A stretch of DNA of 64,000 nt. It comes from Paenibacillus polymyxa. GTDB taxonomy: Bacteria; Bacillota; Bacilli; Paenibacillales; Paenibacillaceae. Under the pieces are notes generated by a model. That model was not told the origin of the DNA and made no database searches. It saw only the letters and a program-made list of their open reading frames with translations. The stretch covers positions 1-64,000 of the forward strand of contig NZ_JAGGNR010000037.1 of NCBI RefSeq assembly GCF_018614975.1, read 5' to 3'. Position 1 is the first letter of the stretch. Every line of letters starts with the position of its first letter. Shown one piece after another: positions 25,359 through 33,973 of this stretch. Both the position numbers and the translations under genes were made by a program.

Positions 25359-25923
25359 TTATTGGTCCGTCAGATTCTGATATAACCTGCTTGTTTCGGG
25401 CTCCGGCTGATAACCCAGATCCTCGTCCAATGTCACTGTAAATGAATGATATAAACGAAGTATGCCTTGCTGATCATCCATGGATGCATACACTTCCATC
25501 ATGAGTCGACAGATCTCTTCCGAATAAGGCTCACGTTCCTGCAATATCGTTAATTGCTCAATCGCTTCCTTGCCACGCCCATGCTCCATGTCCCATTTCG
25601 CGATATCCATAACCAGCCCCAGCCCTGTATCCTTGCGTCTGAGTTCCCTTGCTTTGGCCTGTACCCAACGATAGTCATGCTCTTCCAGATAATCGCCACG
25701 ATATAGCGGAATCATATGCCTCAAGTCATCGGCATTGTCTGATGTGATGACGTTGTAGAACCAGCAGAATCTCCTTGCTTACCCATTCTTCCCTGTGATG
25801 AAACAAAAAAGCAAACAATTCCTGTGATTTGGTTGTGCGCCACTTATGTTTCTTGGCCCCTGATCCAAACTTCAGAGAAGTGCGTAGCCATCGTAATTGG
25901 ATGGATATGCTGATGCTTCTCAT
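25359..25923 (-). pseudogene. decayed BTAD/SARP-type response regulator fragment
   Basis: Two open pieces in different frames. The upstream piece (25923 to about 25770) holds a winged-helix start, KWRTTKSQELFAFLFHHRE, that runs to KEILL. The downstream piece (to 25359) is a bacterial transcriptional activator (BTAD) domain beginning around MIPLYRGDYLEEHDYRWV. They join by a deletion plus frameshift near 25765, where one frame reads LVLQRHH and the other WFYNVITSD. The receiver domain expected in front of them is missing. It looks like a dead remnant of a larger regulator of the kind common in Paenibacillus. Confidence 0.75.
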
Positions 25924-25935
25924 TATACAGATAAG

Positions 25936-25973
25936 ACCACAGCATAAGGTTAACCCATGCTGTGGCCTTTTTT
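25936..25973 (+). terminator. orphan plus-strand terminator
   Basis: ACCACAGCAT and ATGCTGTGG arms, then CCTTTTTT on the plus strand. No plus-strand gene lies upstream, so it either terminates an unseen transcript or is left over from a lost gene. Confidence 0.6.
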
Positions 25974-25976
25974 ACA

Positions 25977-26167
25977 ATATAAGATTTGCAATAACATTTA
26001 CACGAGAACGCAGAGGGCAGAAATAGCCTGAAGAAGCGAAGCGTTCGCCTTTATCCTCAGATTTTCACCTTCGAAAAAGTGAATCAAAAATCTGAGGATA
26101 ACAGCGATCGGAAGGTTATTCTGTCATCGGAGTGGCAAGTGTAAATAAAATTTAGAGCAAATTAGTA
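25977..26167 (+). repeat. fold-back TIR element, copy 2
   Basis: Same element as at 10430, same orientation. The inner stem is TATCCTCAGATTTT / AAAATCTGAGGATA: relative to copy 1 both arms have changed together, preserving pairing. The right end overlaps the stop codon of the namA gene (26162-26164). The TIRs are more diverged than in copies 1 and 3. Confidence 0.8.
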
Positions 26168-27196
26168 TCCACGAGAATATTGCTCTGCAATGGCAGCTTG
26201 ATCCTTGCCGACACCCAGTTCCAGAGCGGCATGGTTCGCCCAGTACGGATCACGCAGCATGCCTCTGCCCACGGCAACCAGATCCGCATCGCCGTTTCCA
26301 ATCACCGCCTGAGCCAATGCTGCATCCTCCAGCATACCCACTGCAATTACAGGAACGTTAAGTTCTTCACGGAAGCGACGAGCAAATGGTACCTGATACC
26401 CCGGATAGTTCCCCGGTTTCCGCTGTCCGGAAGGTCCTTCGCCACCTGAACTGATATGGAACATGTCCACCCCAGCATCTTGGTAGGCACGAGCGATATT
26501 GATTGTGTGGTCGATATCATACCCGCCATCTGCATATTCAACAGCTGAAATCCGCAAAATCAGCGGCATGTCTGCTGGCATTTCTTTTTTCACTGCCCGA
26601 ATGACTTCAACACCAAAACGGGACAGATCCTGCCCATATACATCCTCACGATGGTTCATCAGCGGAGAATGGAACTGGTGGATCAGGTATCCATGTGCAC
26701 CGTGCAGCTCAATAGTATCGACTCCAGCCTGTACTGCGCGGCGAACACCGTCAGCGAACTTCTGCACCATGGCTTCTACCTCTTCCGTACTTAACGCACG
26801 TGGCTCCTTGTACTTTTCTCCCGGGAATGTAACTACCGACGGGGCAACCGGCTGCGGAGCATCCTCTGCTTTTCGTCCCGCATGTGCGATCTGAATAGCT
26901 ACTTTGGAGCCGTACGCATGGATTCCATCTACAAGTTTGGTGAAGGCAGGTACATGCTCATCTGACCATATACCCAAGTCATTATCGGTGATACGTCCAT
27001 CCGGATCTACATCGGTCATCTCAATTACAATCAGTCCTGTTCCTCCAACCGCACGGCTCACATAGTGAACCTGATGCCAATCGTTCGGAATACCGTCCTT
27101 CGCCGTCACGGAATATTGGCACATCGGTGCCATGACGACACGGTTATTTAATTGCAGACTCTTGAATTGATAAGGGGAAAATAATTGTTCAGTCAT
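26162..27196 (-). CDS. namA: NADPH dehydrogenase NamA (Old Yellow Enzyme, YqjM-type)
   Basis: FMN enzyme that reduces activated alkenes such as quinones and other electrophiles using NADPH. Length (344 aa) and motifs match YqjM: MAPMCQYS with the redox-tuning Cys26, TIELHGAHGYLIHQF with the substrate-binding His pair, QIAHAGRK and VAVGRGMLRDPYW. AGGAG lies upstream of ATG 27196. It is cotranscribed with the tautomerase gene 48 bp upstream, which suggests electrophile detoxification. A fold-back element overlaps its stop codon. Confidence 0.93.
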   Translation of the reverse strand: MTEQLFSPYQFKSLQLNNRVVMAPMCQYSVTAKDGIPNDWHQVHYVSRAVGGTGLIVIEMTDVDPDGRITDNDLGIWSDEHVPAFTKLVDGIHAYGSKVAIQIAHAGRKAEDAPQPVAPSVVTFPGEKYKEPRALSTEEVEAMVQKFADGVRRAVQAGVDTIELHGAHGYLIHQFHSPLMNHREDVYGQDLSRFGVEVIRAVKKEMPADMPLILRISAVEYADGGYDIDHTINIARAYQDAGVDMFHISSGGEGPSGQRKPGNYPGYQVPFARRFREELNVPVIAVGMLEDAALAQAVIGNGDADLVAVGRGMLRDPYWANHAALELGVGKDQAAIAEQYSRGY

Positions 27197-27244
27197 TGAT
27201 GTTACATCTCCTGTTCCATGATCATGATATATATGAAGCCTTAC

Positions 27245-27436
27245 TTATTTGTCTAAGTCCGAAAACAGTTTTCCGTTCTTGCCGTAATTGTCCTTCTCCA
27301 AATCCTCAATGAAGATAAAGACTTTGCTCGGATCAACATCCAGTGTCTCACAAGCCACCTGAGTCATACGTTCAATCAACTGACGTTTCTGCTCAACCGA
27401 CTTGCCTTCCAATACCTTAACAGTGATAAATGGCAT
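27245..27436 (-). CDS. 4-oxalocrotonate tautomerase-family protein
   Basis: A 63-aa tautomerase subunit beginning MPFITVKV, so processing of Met exposes the catalytic Pro1. The pattern EGKSVEQKRQLIERMTQ and VFIFIEDLEKDNYG matches the family, with the C-terminal loop residues near 55. It acts as an oligomer on enol/keto substrates. As the first gene before namA it probably takes part in handling reactive carbonyl or quinone compounds. Its promoter region carries 19-bp-spaced direct repeats. Confidence 0.9.
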   Translation of the reverse strand: MPFITVKVLEGKSVEQKRQLIERMTQVACETLDVDPSKVFIFIEDLEKDNYGKNGKLFSDLDK

Positions 27437-27490
27437 GTCTAGAACTCATCCTTTCTTCATCATTATTATGAACCTCAGTTATAAAAATAC

Positions 27491-27535
27491 AAGTACGTAC
27501 ATTTTTGTGACCTAGTACCCTTTTTGATACCTAGT
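27491..27535. promoter_or_regulatory. 19-bp-period direct repeats upstream of tautomerase-namA
   Basis: TTTTTGTGACCTAGT (27502-27516) and TTTTTGATACCTAGT (27521-27535) repeat with a 19-bp period, and AAGTACGTAC (27491-27500) adjoins them. The region beside the HxlR gene (63486-63516) shows the same 19-bp spacing and an AAAAAGTACGTA core. This suggests an HxlR/YodB-type redox regulator. Confidence 0.5.
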
Positions 27536-27661
27536 TATCCTCATACTTCGGCTCTGCTCCATTCTGGAAATGACTGCAAAACATGCTATGATAAACATAG
27601 AGAACCACAGGAAATACTATACCCGAAAAGAATTAAATCCAAGCTAGGGAGAGGTTATTAT

Positions 27662-28900
27662 ATGAAAGATATATTAATTCAAAGACTGAGCACTTATGTC
27701 CAGATAGATACCCAATCCGATGAAAATAGCGAGACATGCCCTTCCACACCCGGCCAACTGGCCTTGGGCAAACTGCTCGTTGAAGAGTGCACCTCCATTG
27801 GCCTGCAAGATGTAACGATGGATGAGAACGGTTATGTCATGGCTACACTGCCATCCAATACCGACAAGGATGTTCCCGTAATTGGTTTCCTGGCTCACCT
27901 CGACACAGCGACCGACTTTACTGGCAAAAATGTAAAACCACAGGTTATCGATAACTATGACGGTGCTGACATTGTGCTGAACTCGGAACTCGATGTAGTA
28001 CTGTCCAACAAGGATTTCCCTGAACTGCACGAGTACAAAGGCCACACCCTGATCACAACCGACGGTACAACGTTGCTTGGTGCAGACAATAAGGCGGGCA
28101 TTGCCGAGATTATGACGGCGATGGCCTATCTGATTGAACACCCGGAAGTGAAACACGGTAAGATTCGGGTTGCTTTTACCCCGGATGAAGAGATTGGGCG
28201 TGGACCACACAAGTTCGATGTAGCTGCTTTTGGAGCCAAATATGCGTACACGGTCGATGGCGGACCGCTTGGTGAGCTGGAATACGAGAGCTTTAACGCA
28301 GCAGCCGCCAAAATTACCGTACGAGGGACCAATGTGCATCCCGGAACAGCGAAGGATAAGATGGTGAACTCTCTAAAAATTGCGATGGAATTGAATCGAC
28401 GCCTGCCTGTGGAGGAAGCTCCTGAATTCACGGACGGTTATGATGGTTTCTACCATCTGTTGTCTCTGGAGGGTGACGTTGAACTCACAAAGATGAGCTA
28501 CATCATCCGTGATTTCGACCGGGAGAAGTTTGAAGCACGCAAAACAAATCTGCTCGATATCGCGAACGAACTGAAGACGAAGTATGGAAAGAAAAGCATC
28601 ACGGTCGAATTGAATGACCAGTACTATAACATGCGTGAGAAAATTGAACCTGTACGCCAGATCGTCGACATTGCTCATGAAGCCATGACCCGACTGGACA
28701 TCGAACCTGTTATTCGCGCCATCCGGGGAGGAACCGATGGTTCCCAGCTATCCTATATGGGCATGCCAACACCAAATATCTTCACTGGTGGTGAGAACTA
28801 CCATGGCAAATTCGAATATGTATCGGTAGACAATATGGTGAAGGCCACCCGTGTCATTGTAGAGATCGCTCAATTGTTTGAGCAACGCGGAGATGTATAA
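27662..28900 (+). CDS. pepT: peptidase T (tripeptide aminopeptidase)
   Basis: Cytoplasmic zinc exopeptidase removing the N-terminal residue from tripeptides. M20-family motifs: GFLAHLDTA (metal-binding His/Asp), GADNKAGIAEI, FTPDEEIGRG (catalytic and metal-binding Glu pair), AYTVDGG and FTGGENYHGKFE with the last His ligand. At 412 aa it has the usual length. I start at ATG 27662, behind GGGAGAGG; an upstream in-frame ATG at 27524 has no site and overlaps the promoter region. Monocistronic with a good terminator. Confidence 0.94.
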   Translation: MKDILIQRLSTYVQIDTQSDENSETCPSTPGQLALGKLLVEECTSIGLQDVTMDENGYVMATLPSNTDKDVPVIGFLAHLDTATDFTGKNVKPQVIDNYDGADIVLNSELDVVLSNKDFPELHEYKGHTLITTDGTTLLGADNKAGIAEIMTAMAYLIEHPEVKHGKIRVAFTPDEEIGRGPHKFDVAAFGAKYAYTVDGGPLGELEYESFNAAAAKITVRGTNVHPGTAKDKMVNSLKIAMELNRRLPVEEAPEFTDGYDGFYHLLSLEGDVELTKMSYIIRDFDREKFEARKTNLLDIANELKTKYGKKSITVELNDQYYNMREKIEPVRQIVDIAHEAMTRLDIEPVIRAIRGGTDGSQLSYMGMPTPNIFTGGENYHGKFEYVSVDNMVKATRVIVEIAQLFEQRGDV

Positions 28901-28922
28901 TCTGCGTTAAGCACAGTGCAAG

Positions 28923-28963
28923 AAGAGCACCCCTTGGTATATTCGGGAGGGTGCTCTTTGTTG
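28923..28963 (+). terminator. terminator of pepT
   Basis: AAGAGCACCC and GGGTGCTCTT arms with a 16-base loop, then TGTTGT; 22 bp past the stop. Confidence 0.75.
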
Positions 28964-29019
28964 TGCCGTATTGTAGTTTGTTGTGTCGCGTCATGTCGCT
29001 TAGTTTATTTTAAATGCCA

Positions 29020-29712
29020 TCACTCATATATATTGCCTCCCGCGATGACACGCAACTGTTCCAGATCACAGATCACAAGCTTTCGCTGCACTTTGCGAAT
29101 CATATTTCGATTACACAGATCTTGAACGACTCTATTAAGATGTCTGTAGCTGGTGCCCAGCATATCGGCCAGTTCGGTGAGCTTGGAGGTCTGGATCTCT
29201 TCCGAAGAGGGCTCGTCCTGGCCCATTATCGACAACAGATAGCTGGCAAATCGGCTCTCGACCGGATATAACATATTCAGACTCGACAGGTTGGAGAAGG
29301 TATACAATTTGTGTGTAACTTGACTTAGCATAAAGTGGAGAAATTTAGGGTTCCCTGCATACGTATTCTGGAGAGAGCGATAACTAATACCCAGCAACAG
29401 GCTTTTGCTCACCGACTCTACCGTATTCATAGCCTCCTTGCCATTCACCAGTTCCAAATCTCCCACGAGCGCAAGTGGTGTACTGAAACGAAGCAACAGA
29501 GACTTGCCGTTAGGCAGGGTGGTATAGATCTTGAGCTTGCCCTGCACGAGAAAATACAATCGCTCGGGTCGTTCACCTTTGGCGCATATCTTCTCGCCCT
29601 TTGTAGCCTCAAGTAGTCGCAACTCAGCGAGTGCAGGCTCGTCCAGCACCTGATCCAACCCATTCTCACGGGCGAGTTGCCGCACAAGTCCAAAATCCAT
29701 AATTTCTTTCAT
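29020..29712 (-). CDS. Crp/Fnr-family transcriptional regulator (YeiL-like)
   Basis: A 230-aa regulator with an N-terminal cyclic-nucleotide-type beta barrel (about residues 20-130, GERPERLYFLVQGKLKIY) and a C-terminal winged helix (about 165-215, KLTELADMLGTSYRHLNRV). No Cys cluster typical of an Fnr iron-sulfur cluster is visible, and the cAMP-binding Arg is not obvious, so the effector is unknown. The spacing and the NMLYPVESRFASYL helix resemble YeiL-type regulators. It converges on pepT and no obvious target operon is adjacent. Confidence 0.85.
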   Translation of the reverse strand: MKEIMDFGLVRQLARENGLDQVLDEPALAELRLLEATKGEKICAKGERPERLYFLVQGKLKIYTTLPNGKSLLLRFSTPLALVGDLELVNGKEAMNTVESVSKSLLLGISYRSLQNTYAGNPKFLHFMLSQVTHKLYTFSNLSSLNMLYPVESRFASYLLSIMGQDEPSSEEIQTSKLTELADMLGTSYRHLNRVVQDLCNRNMIRKVQRKLVICDLEQLRVIAGGNIYE

Positions 29713-29994
29713 TCCGACTTCCCCTCCCTTGTCGTATATAACGCATACAAAAGGACATATGTCCCATAATTGATATACATTCGTACAAATATCTTGATAT
29801 AAAAATAGTTACAACTAACACTTATATCCAGTAAATCAGTTAACATGGGAAATATTTTAAAATTTAATCATAAAATGTTCATTCTTTCATGCAAAATGCC
29901 GTTCATGAAAAGCCCCTCGTGTCCGATGAAAGATAGAGCATTCCATAGATCGTTATAATAATACATTTAAATATTGAAAGGATGATCCTCTTCC

Positions 29995-30834
29995 ATGAAC
30001 GTTGTAGATGCCCTGCTTAAAGTAATGCCTTATATCAGTAAGATTCTTAGAGAACCAGCCAGTTTAACTGTATATGATCACGAAAAGGTATTGGAGGTTA
30101 TTACCACCGACAAATTCGACCTTGGTTTTGAAAAAGGAATGGCGCTCTTGGACTCATTCCAAAACTTCGCCGTCTTGAAAAACGGAAGAGAAGCCAGTCT
30201 CTCCACGATCCCCAAGGAGGTTTTTGGTATTGAACTCGATACCCTGAACATTCCGATCTTTGATGATAACCAAAACGTTGTTGCTGTTTTCTGCGTATCT
30301 TACGACCAATCCAACCAGAACCAGCTTGAAGACATCATACAAGAAAATCAAACCATTAATGGTAACCTCGTTGATATGGTGCAGCATGTCGCCGCTCATG
30401 CTGAAGAATTGCAAGCAACCAGTGAACAGATCTTGCAGAACACAAGACTTGCTGTTCAGAACTCTTCCCAAATCAACAAGGTAGCCGGATTCATTCGTGA
30501 AATCTCTGAGCAAACCAACTTGCTTGGCCTCAATGCCGCTATTGAAGCCGCTCGTGTTGGTGAAGCCGGTGCCGGCTTTGGTGTGGTTGCTTCCGAAGTA
30601 CGCAAACTCTCTGTGGATGCCAAACAAGCTACAAGTGATATCGATACCAGTCTGAGAGATGTACAACAGGTCATCAAACAGATGGAAGTTGAGGTCTCCC
30701 AGATTGCAGCCTCTTCACAGGAACAAGCAACGCTTGTATCATCCTTTACGGATGTGATTGAGCAGCTTAATGAAACAGGGGAGCGAATGAAAGCTTTGTC
30801 CGAACAACTGATCAGCTATTCCGTTAAAAAGTAA
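29995..30834 (+). CDS. soluble methyl-accepting chemotaxis protein
   Basis: A 279-aa cytoplasmic chemoreceptor without transmembrane helices. Residues 1-110 form a small sensory domain (beginning MNVVDALLKVMPYISKILRE). Residues 125-275 form the coiled signalling domain with the hairpin tip REISEQTNLLGLNAAIEAARVGEAG, in which the invariant Glu and Asn residues for CheA/CheW contact are kept. The layout matches short soluble receptors such as Bacillus YfmS. It probably senses an internal metabolic signal. GAAAGGATGATCC precedes the ATG. Confidence 0.88.
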   Translation: MNVVDALLKVMPYISKILREPASLTVYDHEKVLEVITTDKFDLGFEKGMALLDSFQNFAVLKNGREASLSTIPKEVFGIELDTLNIPIFDDNQNVVAVFCVSYDQSNQNQLEDIIQENQTINGNLVDMVQHVAAHAEELQATSEQILQNTRLAVQNSSQINKVAGFIREISEQTNLLGLNAAIEAARVGEAGAGFGVVASEVRKLSVDAKQATSDIDTSLRDVQQVIKQMEVEVSQIAASSQEQATLVSSFTDVIEQLNETGERMKALSEQLISYSVKK

Positions 30835-30837
30835 TGC

Positions 30838-30891
30838 AACAAACAGGACTCGGGTTGCCCATGATGGATAATCCAAGTCCTGTTGTTTGTT
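30838..30891. terminator. terminator between MCP and symporter genes
   Basis: AACAAACAGGACTCGG pairs with CCAAGTCCTGTTGTTTGTT around an ~18-base centre. It lies between convergent genes and can serve both. Confidence 0.8.
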
Positions 30892-30930
30892 GTGCCCATT
30901 TTATATAACCAACTACGTTCAGATACAATC

Positions 30931-32367
30931 TTAATTGGCTACATGTATTGATTTATCTCCAATAACCTCTTCTTCCGACTGCCAGCATTCCACTTCACCC
31001 GGAATATGAATCCGGTCCCGGGTAAAGACGGGATCACGTCCTTCAGCCTTTTGTTTCTTGTAGTCCTTCAACGCTTCGAAAGTCACCTTGGACAGCATCA
31101 GAATTGCAATCAGGTTCACCACCACCATGAGCCCCATGAACAGGTCAGCCAAATCCCATACCAGCTGCACTTTAGCTACCGAACCAAATACCACCATCGC
31201 GATAACGCATATGCGGTATAACCACAGCCAAACTTTGTTGGATTTGATAAACTCAATGTTGGTTTCTCCATAGTAATAATTTCCGATTAGTGTACTGAAG
31301 GCAAACAGGAACACCATAACCGCCAGGAATCCGGATGCCCATGAACCAATATGTACACTTAATGCAGCCTGAGTTAATTCAATGCCACCCAGATTGGAAC
31401 CTTTGTATACCCCGGATAGCAAAATAATCATGGCTGTACTTGTACATATCACTAACGTATCTGTCAGCACACCAAACGCCTGAATAAGTCCCTGTTTCAC
31501 CGGATGTGTTGTATCCGCCGTTGCAGCAGCATTCGGGGCGCTACCCATTCCCGCCTCATTGGAGAACAATCCGCGTTTCACACCGTTCATCAGCGCAGCG
31601 CCTAACGTTCCGCCAGCAACCTGTTCGATGCCGAAGGCATTTTTGACGATCAACGCAATCATGGCCGGAAGCTGGGTAATATTCGCCAGCACCACAAAAG
31701 CCGCTACCCCAATGTACAATACAGCCAGTACAACAACGATGTATTCCGATGCTTTTGCAATCCGTTTGACACCGCCCATGATAATTCCTGCAAATATCAC
31801 AGCCATAATGATACCCATCGTTAACCGATCCGTGCCAAATGAGTTCTCAAATGCAACGGTAATCGTGTTGGATTGCACCGCATTAAAGACCAAACCGAAT
31901 GAAAGCGTAATGAGAATGGCAAATAATATCCCCATCCAGCGTTTGCCCAACCCACGTTCCATATAATATGCCGGACCCCCGCGGAATCCACGCTTATCCT
32001 TCACTTTATATATCTGAGCGAGCGTACTCTCCACAAAACTGGAGGCTGACCCGATAATTGCAATGATCCACATCCAGAATATAGCACCAGGTCCTCCCAA
32101 CGCGATGGCCAGTGCAATACCTGTAATATTCCCGGTACCTACGCGCGCTGCCATGCTGATACAGAATGCCTGAAAAGGTGTAATTTTACCCGGTTCCTTG
32201 CTTTTCGGCTCTAGAAGCACCTTCACCATATCTCCAATCATGCGGAATTGCATGAATCGAGTCTTGGTGGTGAAGTATATACCACATACTACCAATAGTA
32301 TAATTAACACTTTGGACCATAGAAAATCATTGAAAATGCCGACAATATCTTGTATTGTTTGCTCCAT
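30931..32367 (-). CDS. alanine/glycine:cation symporter (AGCS) family protein, probably GlnT/AlsT-type
   Basis: A 478-aa secondary transporter importing a small neutral amino acid with Na+ or H+. The family signatures are present: GNITGIALAIALGGPGAIFWMW (helices 2-3), RGGPAYYMERG, GLFSNEAGMGSAPNAAA and GNYYYGETNIEF. About 11 helices are predicted. The start is ATG 32367 behind AAGGGG. The divergent neighbour encodes a GlnL-like response regulator; in Bacillus GlnL activates glutamine transport (GlnT, an AGCS member) and glutaminase, so glutamine is the likely substrate by context. No glutaminase gene is in the window. Confidence 0.88.
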   Translation of the reverse strand: MEQTIQDIVGIFNDFLWSKVLIILLVVCGIYFTTKTRFMQFRMIGDMVKVLLEPKSKEPGKITPFQAFCISMAARVGTGNITGIALAIALGGPGAIFWMWIIAIIGSASSFVESTLAQIYKVKDKRGFRGGPAYYMERGLGKRWMGILFAILITLSFGLVFNAVQSNTITVAFENSFGTDRLTMGIIMAVIFAGIIMGGVKRIAKASEYIVVVLAVLYIGVAAFVVLANITQLPAMIALIVKNAFGIEQVAGGTLGAALMNGVKRGLFSNEAGMGSAPNAAATADTTHPVKQGLIQAFGVLTDTLVICTSTAMIILLSGVYKGSNLGGIELTQAALSVHIGSWASGFLAVMVFLFAFSTLIGNYYYGETNIEFIKSNKVWLWLYRICVIAMVVFGSVAKVQLVWDLADLFMGLMVVVNLIAILMLSKVTFEALKDYKKQKAEGRDPVFTRDRIHIPGEVECWQSEEEVIGDKSIHVAN

Positions 32368-32693
32368 CGGTATGCCCCTTTTTATGGTGTATTTCAAGCA
32401 CAGAGATGGTTACGCGAAAAGTTTGTACCATTCTGCACAACACTAACCCCAGAACTTCAGGATGTTACTTATACTACAAGGGCATCTACGGAAATCGACA
32501 AATACCTACATGCAATTTATACATTTATTTTAAAAATGGGCTTTGATCGCTTAATCATTGTCATTTAACCTGACATTTCAGGTTCTATACAAGAAGGAAA
32601 GGAACGATTACACTGGAATGAGAGTTCATGGCAGAGTTAACCGCCTTAACCATATATCAATCACACCATTCGCAGAGAAAGGGAATGACTGAC
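32368..32693. other. divergent regulatory region between symporter and GlnL-like genes
   Basis: A 326-bp region without a gene. It holds one clear dyad, AACCTGA and TCAGGTT four bases apart (32567-32584), about 110 bp upstream of the regulator start. Whether the regulator binds it is not known. The rest is AT-rich without other clear motifs. Confidence 0.4.
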
Positions 32694-33623
32694 ATGCGTT
32701 ATTTTATCGTGGATGATGATCCTGGTGTTCGCTCCATGTTAATGGATATTATTGAGGATGAAGGCCTGGGTGATATTGCTGGCGAAGCTGAGGACGGAGC
32801 TCATATTCATGTGGAACTGCTGGAACTGCATAAGGTGGATATCCTGCTGATTGATCTGCTGATGCCACAACGAGACGGGGTTCAGACTGTGCGGGCGCTT
32901 GAAGGCAGGTTTGAGGGCAAGATCGTCATGATCTCCCAGATCGAGTCGAAAAATATGATCGGAGAAGCCTATTCACTAGGCATTGAATATTATATTACGA
33001 AGCCGATTAACCGCTTGGAGATTCTATCTGTTCTGCGACTGGTGAGCGAAAGGCTCCGGATGCAACAATCCATCGCAGATATTCAGCGGACATTGCAGGG
33101 ATTGTCCGGTTTGAATTCTACCGAACGTACTGCAGCTCCGGTTCCGGACAAAACAATCACGACAGCAGGACATTTCCTGCTGTCCGAGATGGGCATGATC
33201 GGTGAAGCGGGCAGCAGGGATCTGCTGGACATGCTGGAATATCTGGAGCAGATAGAGACAGATGAACATAAGCTGTCCCCCTATACGTTCCCATCCCTCA
33301 AAGACATCTTCCAGAATGTAGCGATACGTAAACTGGGAGAGGACGCCTCTCTCGCAGAGGTGAACAAGGAGATCAAGGCATCGGAACAACGTGTTCGCAG
33401 GGCCATCTTCCAGACACTGAGCCATGTGGTTTCTCTGGGATTAACAGATTATACACATCCCAAGTTTGAGAACTATGCATCCAAATTTTTTGATTTTACC
33501 GAAATTCGCAAAAAAATGCTGGAGCTGCAAAACAACGTGGAGCCCTCCTTGTCACAGACACGCATTAATACGAAAAAGTTCGTACAAGTTCTTTATTTGG
33601 AAGCCAAACGATTGCTGCATTAA
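32694..33623 (+). CDS. glnL: response regulator with YcbB DNA-binding domain (GlnL-like)
   Basis: A 309-aa regulator. The receiver (residues 1-120) has VDDDPG, phosphoacceptor Asp in ILLIDLLMPQRDG, Ser in VMISQ and Lys in YYITKPINR. The C-terminal YcbB domain (about 175-305) includes TFPSLKDIF, ASEQRVRRAIFQTLSHV and YASKFFDF. This is the architecture of Bacillus GlnL, which controls glutamine uptake and breakdown. The start is ATG 32694, nine bases after AAAGGG. The cognate kinase GlnK is not in this window. It is divergent from the AGCS symporter. Confidence 0.88.
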   Translation: MRYFIVDDDPGVRSMLMDIIEDEGLGDIAGEAEDGAHIHVELLELHKVDILLIDLLMPQRDGVQTVRALEGRFEGKIVMISQIESKNMIGEAYSLGIEYYITKPINRLEILSVLRLVSERLRMQQSIADIQRTLQGLSGLNSTERTAAPVPDKTITTAGHFLLSEMGMIGEAGSRDLLDMLEYLEQIETDEHKLSPYTFPSLKDIFQNVAIRKLGEDASLAEVNKEIKASEQRVRRAIFQTLSHVVSLGLTDYTHPKFENYASKFFDFTEIRKKMLELQNNVEPSLSQTRINTKKFVQVLYLEAKRLLH

Positions 33624-33658
33624 GCAGATTGATGATAGTTATGATGCCAAAAACAAAC

Positions 33659-33732
33659 GGGCATGAATATTACGCCGGTATGGTGCCGCCTCTTCAACTG
33701 AGGCTGTCCATTCCGGTGATATTCATGCCCGT
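33659..33732. terminator. extended hairpin, probable terminator of Spo0E-like gene
   Basis: Perfect 13-base outer arms CGGGCATGAATAT / ATATTCATGCCCG, middle arms CCGGTATGG / CCATTCCGG and inner arms GCCTC / GAGGC. The minus-strand tail TTTGTTTTTGG is T-rich, fitting termination of the Spo0E-like gene. The stem is much longer than needed. Confidence 0.7.
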
Positions 33733-33796
33733 CTGTACGATCAAGCGTTACAATCTATGTGATTCGTTCTGTATATACAATCAATATTCTTCGGGT

Positions 33797-33973
33797 TCAG
33801 CCCCGTGAATGGTTTCGGCTCATTCGGTTGTACTCATTGATCAATTCGTCCAATGCCATAGACTGCCGAATTACATCGGGATGCCCAAGACCACCCTTGT
33901 TATGCTCTACCAGCATATGAAGGTTATGTCTGGCCTTCTCTATTTTATTTTTCAAATCCAAACTCATAACCAT
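33797..33973 (-). CDS. Spo0E-family aspartyl-phosphate phosphatase-like protein
   Basis: A 58-aa helical hairpin protein. It has the family signature Ser-x-x-x-Asp in RQSMALDELINEY (Ser38, Asp42), which in Spo0E, YisI and YnzD is required to remove phosphate from Spo0A~P. The upstream helix KIEKARHNLHMLVEHN pairs with it. AAGGAGG precedes ATG 33973; a second ATG two codons later is also possible. It would delay sporulation if it acts on Spo0A. Short genes of this family are often missed by annotation. Confidence 0.8.
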   Translation of the reverse strand: MVMSLDLKNKIEKARHNLHMLVEHNKGGLGHPDVIRQSMALDELINEYNRMSRNHSRG

